The position numbers were made by a program, and so were the translations under genes. The notes below the pieces were generated by a model. It worked only from the letters and a program-made list of their open reading frames with translations. It was not told where the DNA came from and did no database searches. From the NCBI GenBank assembly GCA_020860385.1, contig JAJBUK010000039.1:1-64000 (forward strand): DNA of 64,000 nt. The letters run 5' to 3'. How positions within the stretch are numbered: position 1 is the stretch's first letter; every line of letters begins with the position of its first letter. This DNA comes from Clostridiales bacterium (GTDB lineage Bacteria > Bacillota > Clostridia > Oscillospirales > Oscillospiraceae). Shown one piece after another: positions 55,456-64,000 of this stretch.

Positions 55456-57549
55456 TTACTCCGCTTCTGCGTCAGCGGCGGCGGCGTACTCCCGCATCAG
55501 CTGGCGGGTCTCCGTGCAGCAGGCCGGCACCCAGTAGCTCCTGCCGGTGATGGATGTCACCAGCTCCGCGTCATTGTCCAGTTCCTGCTCCAACAGGGCC
55601 AGCAGCTCCGGGGAGAAGTCCTCCCGCTGGATGGCGTCCATGTTGATGTAGCAGTCCTCTTCATAGCCGTCCTCATCCGGGTCGATATCTTCTTCCGTGG
55701 AGCCGTAGTTGAAGTCCTCGCTGTACAGCTCCGTCAGGAAGGTGCTCCACAGAAGCTCCTTCTGCTCTGCGGTCAGCTCCACATCATAGCTATAAGCCAC
55801 ATCATAGCTATAAGATTCGTCCAAATCATCAGACGCGGGCGCGTCCTCTTCCCAGTCAACGGAGACGGCATACCTGCAATAGTCTATGCTGACAACATCC
55901 CCAGCTTCATACGCATCCAGCAGGGAGGTCTGCTGATACTCCTCCAGCGCCAGCACATCGCCTGTCTGCGCCTGAAGAGTATCCGATGCGGAGATGTCCC
56001 AGTAGCGCCGCGCTACTGTGGAGCCGTCCTTTAGCGTATAGGTGATTATCAGGTACAGGGTACCTTCCTCTTCCTCCTCGGAAAAGGGCAGATACGGCCC
56101 GCTCAGCTGCTCCAGGACAGCGCTGTGGACTGCCCGCACTGCTGCGATGCTCTCCGAAGAGCGAAGCTCCGGGTAAAGGTAGGAGTAGGATTCGGTCTCC
56201 CCGTTTGTCATGACTGCGGTTATACCTGTGTCCCAGGTGCTCAGATAGTAATCCAGCGTGTTGTGGCCGTCTGTCAGTACGTCGCCGCTGATTTCCACCG
56301 ACGCCACCTCGCTGGCATCTGGCAGATAGGTGACGTAGCCCGGAACGTCGTTCACCACCATCCAGCCGGCGGTCCCCATCAGCACCAGCAGCAGCAGATA
56401 GGAGGGCAGGGTTTTCGCAAAGCCCCGCAGCCCCCGGCACCAGATGGCCTGGGCAAAGAGGTGGGTCAGGAAGGTCCCCAGCAGACCGGCAACCAGAAAC
56501 ACCACGTTGCTGGGGAAAATGGCGCTGCACAGATAGGCCAGGACCAGCCCGCCCACGGCGGAGCAAATCATGCGGAAGAACCCTCTGGGGAGGGAGAAGG
56601 TGTGCGTGCTCTCAGCATATTCGCTCTTCCGGATACGGAAGACCACCACCAGGACCACCAGCAGGACCACTACGAACAGCAGCCACCAGGCCAGCCACCC
56701 CAGGGAGGGAGTATAGGGCAGGGCTGCGGTATCCACTGCCGGGGCGGTGGTGTTGGTGATTCCGTCCGGGAAGCAGTACAAGCTGTCAAAGTCAAAGAAG
56801 GGCAGCATGGTTCCAACCAAAGGCACCAGGGCAAAGCACAGGTTCATATTCAAGTCGCTGACGTAGCCGGGCAGCACCTGCTCACAGATGGTGTCCATGA
56901 TCAGCCACAGCAGCGGCCAGCTGACAGACAGCACAGCGAAGGAGAATACCGTGTCCAGCAGGGTGCCGCTGATGGCAATCATAAACAGGAACAGCAGGTA
57001 GGTAGCGGTCAGCCCCAGCACCAGCAGCCCGAAGGCTTCCCAAATCAAAATGCCGGAGAAGGGATATACCAGATCGCCATAGCCCCAGCCGATGGCCTGC
57101 ACCAGGCCCAAAGTCGCCGCCAGCGGCAGGAACAGCTGGAGCAGATTGGCCAGGATGCCGCCCATCAGCATGGGCGTCCTGCGGATGGGCAGGGCTGCGT
57201 ACAGGTCGGTGGCCCGGCGGGAGTGCAGATAGGAGAAGCTGGAATAGGCCATCAGGAAGGCAAATGCCGCCGTGATGGGAATCACCATCCAGGTGAAGAT
57301 GCTGTTCAGGTATTCCACCATCTCCTGGGCCAGGTAAACCTCTTTTACGGCGAAAATCGTCTCACTGTAGTAACTGGACTGGAGATAGGCGTTCGTATTA
57401 TACAGGAGATTCAGGAAAAAGCACCCCGGCAGCGCCACCACCAGCAGCAGCGTGTACAGGACCAGGAGCAACCTGTTTTTTCTCCAGTGCCAGCGGAAGG
57501 CTGTACCGATGGCGCTGCGCTGCTTAGGATAAGATCTTGTCGATGTCAT
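55456..57549 (-). CDS. ABC transporter permease
   Basis: Multiple TM segments, downstream of ABC ATPase gene; start trimmed to MTSTRSYPKQ. Confidence 0.8.
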   Translation of the reverse strand: MTSTRSYPKQRSAIGTAFRWHWRKNRLLLVLYTLLLVVALPGCFFLNLLYNTNAYLQSSYYSETIFAVKEVYLAQEMVEYLNSIFTWMVIPITAAFAFLMAYSSFSYLHSRRATDLYAALPIRRTPMLMGGILANLLQLFLPLAATLGLVQAIGWGYGDLVYPFSGILIWEAFGLLVLGLTATYLLFLFMIAISGTLLDTVFSFAVLSVSWPLLWLIMDTICEQVLPGYVSDLNMNLCFALVPLVGTMLPFFDFDSLYCFPDGITNTTAPAVDTAALPYTPSLGWLAWWLLFVVVLLVVLVVVFRIRKSEYAESTHTFSLPRGFFRMICSAVGGLVLAYLCSAIFPSNVVFLVAGLLGTFLTHLFAQAIWCRGLRGFAKTLPSYLLLLVLMGTAGWMVVNDVPGYVTYLPDASEVASVEISGDVLTDGHNTLDYYLSTWDTGITAVMTNGETESYSYLYPELRSSESIAAVRAVHSAVLEQLSGPYLPFSEEEEEGTLYLIITYTLKDGSTVARRYWDISASDTLQAQTGDVLALEEYQQTSLLDAYEAGDVVSIDYCRYAVSVDWEEDAPASDDLDESYSYDVAYSYDVELTAEQKELLWSTFLTELYSEDFNYGSTEEDIDPDEDGYEEDCYINMDAIQREDFSPELLALLEQELDNDAELVTSITGRSYWVPACCTETRQLMREYAAAADAEAE

Positions 57550-58435
57550 AACCGGCCGCCTCCATTTCACTGATAAATACTTCCTCAAGGGACAAGGGCA
57601 GGCTTTCGCAGAACACGGGATGGAGCAACTGCAGGCTGTCCATCACCTTCTGCTCAGTGCTGCGGGCCACGAAGGAGATCAGGGAACCGTGCCGCTCCAG
57701 CTTGACGATATCCAGCGTCTGCCGCAGGGTGTTCACCATCTCATCGTCCAGCGGCGGCTGGAACACCGCCTGGGCCTTCTGAATCCCAAGCCGCAGGGAC
57801 TCCAGCTCCTGCTCAATGAGAACGCCGCCCTTGTGCAGCAGCCCCACATGGTCGCAAAAATCCTCCAGCTCCCGCAGGTTGTGGGAGGCGATCAGCACTG
57901 TCATGTCCCTGGCTGCCACATGGTCGGAGATGACCCGCTTCAACAGCTGGCGCATCACCGGGTCCAGCCCGTCGAACACCTCGTCCAGCAGCAGATAGTC
58001 CGGGCAGGTGGACAGGGCACAAATCAGCGCCGCCTGACGCTGCATCCCCTTAGACATACTCTGGATGCGCTGCTTCCGCTCCAGGGGGAACAGCTCGGTC
58101 AGCCGCCGGAACTCCTCCTCACTCCAGTTCCGGTAGAAGCGCCGGTAAAAGCGGGCCAGGCTGTCCAGGGTGTCCTGACTGGAGTAGTAGGGATAGTCAG
58201 AGACGAAGCAAAGTCGCTGCTTTACCCTTGCGTTTTCGTAGGGGGCTTCGCCGTCGATCAGGATGGCGCCGCCGTCCGGCTTGTAGATGCCGCTGATGGC
58301 CCGCAGCAGGGTGGATTTTCCCGCGCCGTTGGAGCCGATCAGCCCAAAGATGGAGCCTTCCGTCACCTGAAGGTTGATTCCGTCCAGGGCGTTCAAGTTG
58401 CCGAATTTCTTGGTAAAGGATTCCACCGCGATCAT
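57524..58435 (-). CDS. ABC transporter ATP-binding protein
   Basis: FGLIGSNGAGKSTLLRAISG, QSMSKGMQRQAALICALSTCPDYLLLDEVFDGLDP. Confidence 0.92.
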   Translation of the reverse strand: MIAVESFTKKFGNLNALDGINLQVTEGSIFGLIGSNGAGKSTLLRAISGIYKPDGGAILIDGEAPYENARVKQRLCFVSDYPYYSSQDTLDSLARFYRRFYRNWSEEEFRRLTELFPLERKQRIQSMSKGMQRQAALICALSTCPDYLLLDEVFDGLDPVMRQLLKRVISDHVAARDMTVLIASHNLRELEDFCDHVGLLHKGGVLIEQELESLRLGIQKAQAVFQPPLDDEMVNTLRQTLDIVKLERHGSLISFVARSTEQKVMDSLQLLHPVFCESLPLSLEEVFISEMEAAGYDIDKILS

Positions 58436-58818
58436 ACCAGTAAACCTCCCATCTCCTGCAGCCAGCTGCGGCAATGCGCGTCCAGCTCCTCCATGGCCAC
58501 TCCGGCGTCCAGCGCGGTGCGCAGCGCGCCGTCCAGCGCCTCCAGAGCCTGCCGCTTTTGCAGCTCTCTGGCCTCGTCTCCCTCGCTGACAAAGGAGCCT
58601 TTCCCCGGCAGGCTGTAGATGGTGCCCAGCTGCTCCAGCGCACGGTACGCCTTCTGCACTGTGTTCGGGTTGATGCCCAGCTGCTGCGCCATACTGCGGA
58701 CTGACGGGAGCTGCTCCCCTGGCGACAGTACGCCGCAGGCCACCAGGCGCACAATGCCCGCTACCAGCTGTTCACTGATCGGAACGCGGCTTTTGTAGTC
58801 TAATTCCAGCGGTAACAC
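58432..58818 (-). CDS. GntR family regulator (YtrA-type)
   Basis: ISEQLVAGIVRLVACGVLSPGEQLPSVRSMAQQLGINPNTVQKAYRALEQLG. Confidence 0.92.
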   Translation of the reverse strand: MLPLELDYKSRVPISEQLVAGIVRLVACGVLSPGEQLPSVRSMAQQLGINPNTVQKAYRALEQLGTIYSLPGKGSFVSEGDEARELQKRQALEALDGALRTALDAGVAMEELDAHCRSWLQEMGGLLV

Positions 58819-58892
58819 GCCATCGCTTCCTTTCTGTCCTGTGTTCTGGTTGTCTTAATTGTCCTAGCACTCCTAGAACAGTTCATACGGTC

Positions 58893-58930
58893 AGTATAGC
58901 ATTGTGCCGTCCCCCTGTCAAGGGGACGGC
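58893..58930 (-). promoter_or_regulatory. GntR operon promoter (TTGACA-N17-TATACT) with inverted repeat over the -35
   Basis: agtata 58893-58898, tgtcaa 58916-58921; GCCGTCCCC-ctgtcaa-GGGGACGGC at 58906-58930. Confidence 0.7.
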
Positions 58931-59482
58931 AAGAGTTTTTTCGACTTTTTTCAGCTGGCTGGCGAGGTTGGGCGTTTCGATGGATAACATCTGCCTGTAA
59001 GGAAAGGTTACAATCTTCTATTCCAAGAGCATAATCATCCGTTGCTTTTTTAGCGTCAAGGCCATACCCTGACGGAACAGCCAGAGTTCAGCGACCAAAG
59101 GCCAACAAAATTGCCGCCCGTCCCGCCGTAAGGTGAGGGACGTGGGCGGCAATCGTATCCCAGCCGCCATGGGCGGCAGCTTTGGTGCGTAGGGATTACA
59201 TCGTCTGTTGCCTAATAGACCACCTACGGGCTGGATAGCGCGAAGCCCCGGATGATAGGAGAGGGGTTCTTAGGGGGGAGCGAGGCCCCGAAGCTCCCTC
59301 CTGAGCCGCCCTCTTTCCCCCATTTCTCGGCGGAGCGAGAAATGGGGCTCGCCGGGAGGGCAAGAACGTTGTCCCTTCAAGGAACCATATCTAAGGGGGC
59401 CATGCTCTGGCAAGGGCAACTACCTTTTTCCTTCTTCTATCCTCCTCTAAGGAGACTATCCCCAGGCAGCCAAGGGTCGCCC

Positions 59483-60301
59483 CTACAAAGAGGAAGGGGA
59501 GCGGGCGCCCCCAGTGCGCCCGCAACCCCGGCATTTAACGGAAACGATGGATAAAAAAAGCGTCCAAACCACCCCCCAGACCGGCAAGCCCCGGGCATAA
59601 AGAGAGAAGACCCCCAAGGAGCCGTACCCGTATCCGCTTCCGCCGCAGCAGCAGGAGCAGACGGCCTGAATCAGGCAAAGGTACATACAGAAGCTATATG
59701 GCCCGCCGCTGGCGCAGTAATGGAAGTTGGTGCCGCCGCTCTGCTGATAGAAGGTGCCGCTGCGCTGCATATATTGCAGCGCCTGCTGATACTCGGCGTT
59801 TCCGGGGTCCATCTCCACGGCGGTCTGCATATGCTGCAAGCCGAGGATCTTGTTGCCCATACCGGCATGGGCCAAGCCGCTCAGGTAATACCACCGGGCG
59901 TTCCGCTCCGACGAAGGAACCCGGTTCAGGGCGTTGAGGGCGTCCTGATACTCGCCCGCCTGAACGAAGTGGGCGGCAGCTTGAAGGTCGCTGCTGTCGC
60001 GGCTGGTGTCATAGGTGCTTTGCTGGCGCTGCTCCCGCTGGGCATAGCCATAACTGCCATAGGGGTTCCCGTACGGGTTCGACTGCCGGGCGGAGGAGTA
60101 GGGGTTGGCCTGCTGGTACTTTTCCGGGTTTTGAATCTGGTCATAGGCGGCGTTGATCTCATTCATCTTCTTGGCCGCTTCCGGGTCGTTGGGATGCAGG
60201 TCAGGGTGATACTGTTTTGCCAGCTTTCTGTATGCCTTTTTGATCTCTTCCTGTGATGCGTCCCGTGAGACGCCAAGCACCTTATAAGGATCATCGATCA
60301 T
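59483..60301 (-). CDS. J-domain protein
   Basis: DPYKVLGVSRDASQEEIKKAYRKLAKQYHPDLHPND. Confidence 0.87.
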   Translation of the reverse strand: MIDDPYKVLGVSRDASQEEIKKAYRKLAKQYHPDLHPNDPEAAKKMNEINAAYDQIQNPEKYQQANPYSSARQSNPYGNPYGSYGYAQREQRQQSTYDTSRDSSDLQAAAHFVQAGEYQDALNALNRVPSSERNARWYYLSGLAHAGMGNKILGLQHMQTAVEMDPGNAEYQQALQYMQRSGTFYQQSGGTNFHYCASGGPYSFCMYLCLIQAVCSCCCGGSGYGYGSLGVFSLYARGLPVWGVVWTLFLSIVSVKCRGCGRTGGARSPSSL

Positions 60302-61148
60302 TGTGCGATTCCTCCTGACGGGCCTTCCCGTTGGCTTTTTTTTGTTTTGCTGCCGCCCATTTTGCCCATACGCCGTGATAGAGGACGTTGTCCAGAAGGT
60401 CCTTATCCTGCACCAGGGGCAGCGTTTCGTAAGCGGAGACGCAGCTGCCGATCAGCAGCGTCAGCGTCTGCCCTTCATCCAGAGGGCCATACTCGGCCCG
60501 GAAGGCTGTCACAGGATTGTAGCGCCCGCAGCGTTGGTCAGACGTTTCATCCAGGACGGCGTCCATCACATAGATGAAGCGGCCCAGATAATCCCCCACC
60601 GTGTACAGGGTATCGTGCCAGAACGGGTCGCCTACGGCGAACAGGCTGCCCATCAGGCTGCCAAAGCAGCGGCTGGCCCCATCCAAATCGGAGCTGTGAA
60701 TTTCCTCCAGCCCGGAGAGGCGGTACAGCGCCTGCTCGATGGCTGCGCAGCTATCCGGCTGCTGCTCCTTCACCCGGCAGTAGGCGCGGTGGAGGGCTCC
60801 GGCATAGGTGAGCTTGGACAGCTCCCGGTCGTCCTCCCAATCGTCCAGACAGTTGAAGTAAGCCAGCACCACGTTCAGGTCGGCGCAGTACTCCGTCCAG
60901 CGGCTGGTCCGCCAGAGCTGGGGGTGGGCCGGATGGACCGGACAACGGTTCTTGCCCGCCTCGATGTCCGGCTCATAGAGGGAGTCCAGCAGCATCACCA
61001 GAAAGGTCATGTCATAGGTCAGGCACAGGCGGCTGACCTGGCCGTGCCGCTGTTTCAGCACCCGGCACAGGCCGCAGTAGCATTCCCGGTAGCGGGCGGT
61101 CTGCACGTTGTCCAGCCGGGACTTATCGGCAATCAGGTATCCGAACAT
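60291..61148 (-). CDS. DUF5685 family protein
   Basis: MFGYLIADKSRL...RYRECYCGLCRVLKQRHGQVSRLCLTYDMTFL. Confidence 0.75.
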   Translation of the reverse strand: MFGYLIADKSRLDNVQTARYRECYCGLCRVLKQRHGQVSRLCLTYDMTFLVMLLDSLYEPDIEAGKNRCPVHPAHPQLWRTSRWTEYCADLNVVLAYFNCLDDWEDDRELSKLTYAGALHRAYCRVKEQQPDSCAAIEQALYRLSGLEEIHSSDLDGASRCFGSLMGSLFAVGDPFWHDTLYTVGDYLGRFIYVMDAVLDETSDQRCGRYNPVTAFRAEYGPLDEGQTLTLLIGSCVSAYETLPLVQDKDLLDNVLYHGVWAKWAAAKQKKANGKARQEESHNDR

Positions 61149-61581
61149 GGCGTTCCGCTCCCATGCCGGAGGGCCGGCAGATGAAGAATGGTGGTGTGCA
61201 GCATTTGAAAGGCCTCCCATATCATGCCACTTATGTTTAGTATAACGATTTTCTGCAAAATTGCAAGTTTTTTATCCCTGTTGCAGGCAAAGAGACTTAT
61301 TCTTTCAAAAGTTGCGAAATAATTGAAAAATAGATGAAAATGCTCTTTTTTCTCCAACAAAGATTTTGCAAACGGAGGCAAAAACAACGTGGGGCACGCC
61401 GTAAACTTTTTGTGAATTGTGGCATAAATATGCCCACTTTGCTTCGCCCAGAATGTTCCTCCTGCCGGCCCTGCTTTTCGCACACCTTGCCGGAAAAACG
61501 CCAACCTGCCCCGGACAGCTTGCATTTTCCAAAAAATTTGATACAATAGACCTATATGGAACCCGGAAAGGAGCTGGGCTT

Positions 61582-62220
61582 ATGGAACGAGTGGCCAAAT
61601 TAGGAGACCGTCTGCGGGAGTTGATGCAGGAGAAGGGGCTGAACTATGAGAAGCTGGGCGAGCTTTTGGAGATGCGGCCCCAGACGCTGAACCGCTATGT
61701 GCTGGGCCAGCGGGAGCCGAAGGCCCGGGTGGCGTCGGAGATGGCAGAGAAGCTGGGGGTGGATCCCCAGTGGCTGCTGGGCTATGACGTGCCTCGCTAC
61801 CCTGTCCGTCAGGCTGACTCCCTGCCCGGGGAGCGGATGCTGCCCATCCTTGGTGTCATTCGGGCAGGCATCCCCACGCTGGCGGAGCAGGAGGTGCTGG
61901 GCTACCTGTCGGCAGATGTGCCGGCGGCAGGGGCCTACTTCTATTTGAAGGTCTCCGGGGACAGTATGCAGAACGCTGGTATCTGCTCCGGCGACCTGGT
62001 ACTGATTCGCCAGCAGGCCACGGCGGAGGACGGCCAAATCGTGGCCTGCCTGGTGGACGGCGAGGACGCCACCTTGAAGCGCTTCCGCCGCCAGGATGGG
62101 TGGGTCATCCTCCAGCCGGAGAACCCGGCCTATCCCCCCCGGCTGGTGCCGGAAGGCGACTTCGCCAGCGGCGAGGCCCGCATTGTGGGGGTCGCCATGC
62201 GGCTGGTGCGGAATCTGTGA
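61582..62220 (+). CDS. XRE-family regulator with S24/LexA-type peptidase domain
   Basis: HTH LGDRLRELMQEKGLNYEKLGELLEMRPQTLNRYVLGQREP; LGVIRAGIP, KVSGDSMQNAGICSGDLVLI. Confidence 0.88.
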   Translation: MERVAKLGDRLRELMQEKGLNYEKLGELLEMRPQTLNRYVLGQREPKARVASEMAEKLGVDPQWLLGYDVPRYPVRQADSLPGERMLPILGVIRAGIPTLAEQEVLGYLSADVPAAGAYFYLKVSGDSMQNAGICSGDLVLIRQQATAEDGQIVACLVDGEDATLKRFRRQDGWVILQPENPAYPPRLVPEGDFASGEARIVGVAMRLVRNL

Positions 62221-62264
62221 CCAGTGGCCAGCCACTACACCACACAACGAAAGGAAGCACTATC

Positions 62265-64000
62265 ATGGCAGTAAAAGAACGCAGCGAACAGGATCCGCGC
62301 TACCTGTGGAAGACGGAGCACATTTACCCCACCGATGAGGCCTGGCAGGAGGCGCTGGAGCGGCTCAAAGCCTATCCCCCTCTGGTGCGGAGCTTTGAGG
62401 GGAAGCTGGGGAGCAGCGGGGAGACCCTGCTGGCCTATCTGCGGCTGGACGATGAAATCAGCGCCCAGGTCACCGATGTGATGGAGTACGCCATGCTCAA
62501 GGGGGACAGCGACACCCGGGTGGCCAAGTACCAGGCCATGAACGCCCAGGCCAGGAACGTGCTGCTGGAGCTGTCCACCGCCGGAGCCTTTGAGACGGGG
62601 GAGCTGCTGGCTATCCCCGAGGAGACGCTGGCGGGCTGGTATGAGACGGTGGAGGGGCTGGCCCTGTACCGCCGCCACCTGGAGGTCATCCGCAGCAGGC
62701 GGGAGCACACCCTCTCCCCGGCGGAGGAGAAGCTGCTGGCCGCCGCAGGCGACCTGTCCGGCGGGCCGGATAACATCTTCTCCATGTTCAACGACGCCGA
62801 CCTGACCTTCCCCGACGTGGAGGACGGCGCGGGGAACCGGCTGCCCCTGTCCCTGGGCACCTATGGGAAGTATATCGAGTCCAAGGACCGCACCCTCCGC
62901 AAAAACACCTATGATGCCCTGTACACCACCTATGGCCGGTTCCGCAACACCCTGGCCGCCGTCATGGCCGCCCAGACGAAGCAACTGTGGTTCTTCGCCA
63001 AGGCCCGGAAGTACCCCTCCTCCCTGGCCGCCGCTGTGGCGGGGACGGAGGTGCCGGAGGACATCTATCACAACCTGCTCTCCACCGTGGAGGAGCACCT
63101 GCCTTCCCTCCACCGGTATGTGGCCCTGCGGAAGAAGCTGCTGGGGGTGGAGACGCTGCACCCCTACGATATGTACGCCCCCATCGTGGGCGACGTGACC
63201 ATGGAAGTCCCCTTTGAGGAGGCCAAGGAGCTGGTGCTGGAGGCGTTGAAGCCCCTGGGGGAGGAGTATCTCTCCGTGGTGCGCCAGGGCCTGGAGGGCG
63301 GCTGGATCGACGTGTACGAGAACGCGGGCAAGCGCTCCGGCGGCTACTGCGCCGGGCCCAACGTACACCCCTATATCCTGCTGAACTATCAGGACAAGCT
63401 GGCGGACGTGTTCACCCTGATTCACGAGATGGGCCACGCCATGCACACCTGGCTGTCCAACCAGAACCAGCCGGAGACCTACAAGCGCTACCAGATTTTC
63501 GTGGCGGAGGTGGCCTCCACCTGCAACGAGTGCCTGCTGATGCAATACCTGCTGGGCAGGACCACCGACCGCCGGGAGCGGGCCTATCTCATCAATTACT
63601 ATCTGGAGCAGTTCCGCTCCACCTTCTTCCGACAGACCCAGCTGGCCGCCTTCGAGCTGGAGGTCAACGAGCTGACCCAGTCCGGTCAGGGCGTGACAGC
63701 GGAGGCCTGCTGCAAGATTTACCGCGATTTGCAGGATAAGTACTTCGGCCCTGCATTGGAGAATGACGACAATATCGCCCTGGAGTGGTCCCGCATTCCC
63801 CATTTTTACTACAACTTCTACCTGTACCAGTACGCCACCGGCTTTGCCGCCGCGGTGGCTCTGTCCCAGAAAATCCTCCACGGCGGGCCGGAGGCGGTGG
63901 AGGCCTACCTGGGCTTCCTGAAAGGCGGCTGCTCCAAGTCTCCCATCGAGCTGCTGAAGGGGGCCGGGGTGGATATGTCCACGCCGGAGCCGCTGGAAGC
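62265..64000 (+). CDS. pepF: Oligoendopeptidase F (truncated by window end)
   Basis: LWKTEHIYPTDEAW; zinc motif LIHEMGHAMHTW. Confidence 0.93.
   Translation, partial: MAVKERSEQDPRYLWKTEHIYPTDEAWQEALERLKAYPPLVRSFEGKLGSSGETLLAYLRLDDEISAQVTDVMEYAMLKGDSDTRVAKYQAMNAQARNVLLELSTAGAFETGELLAIPEETLAGWYETVEGLALYRRHLEVIRSRREHTLSPAEEKLLAAAGDLSGGPDNIFSMFNDADLTFPDVEDGAGNRLPLSLGTYGKYIESKDRTLRKNTYDALYTTYGRFRNTLAAVMAAQTKQLWFFAKARKYPSSLAAAVAGTEVPEDIYHNLLSTVEEHLPSLHRYVALRKKLLGVETLHPYDMYAPIVGDVTMEVPFEEAKELVLEALKPLGEEYLSVVRQGLEGGWIDVYENAGKRSGGYCAGPNVHPYILLNYQDKLADVFTLIHEMGHAMHTWLSNQNQPETYKRYQIFVAEVASTCNECLLMQYLLGRTTDRRERAYLINYYLEQFRSTFFRQTQLAAFELEVNELTQSGQGVTAEACCKIYRDLQDKYFGPALENDDNIALEWSRIPHFYYNFYLYQYATGFAAAVALSQKILHGGPEAVEAYLGFLKGGCSKSPIELLKGAGVDMSTPEPLE

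Overview
Chromosomal window, probably from a Gram-positive, spore-forming gut clostridium of Oscillospiraceae type (inferred from SpoIVB, the rimP-nusA-ylxR-ylxQ-infB operon and overall gene style). Most of it is housekeeping: tRNA-Lys, tRNA-Glu, a 5S rRNA, rarA, hisC, smc, ftsY, rph, rdgB, a nadD-yqeK fusion, rsfS, leuS, spoIVB, an LCP gene, three CDP-glycerol transferases, the nusA-infB operon, polA, rimI, tsaD, a MATE transporter, an Amt-PII fusion, a small redox cluster, a GntR/ABC operon and pepF. The accessory centre is at about 43.3-55.4 kb. It holds a type III CRISPR-Cas locus whose gene order matches the III-D variant (III-Dv) architecture: an HD-less Cas10, a Cas7-Csx10(Cas5)-helical fusion, a double Cas7, a Csx19-like protein, a TIGR03986-type Cas7, a small basic disordered protein and Cas6. 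It also has a 21-repeat array and a divergently placed CARF-HEPN effector (TM1812/Csx1 type), with no cas1/cas2. The most unusual signal is in the array. Two adjacent loop positions of the otherwise near-invariant 33-nt repeat are saturated with transitions (all four YR states CG/TA/TG/CA are present) in a non-blocked order. The inferred leader end is richer in CG. A minus-strand promoter with 17-bp spacing lies in the leader, and a near copy of it drives an uncharacterised 125-aa gene next to the effector. All family assignments are by eye from the translations; no search was run.
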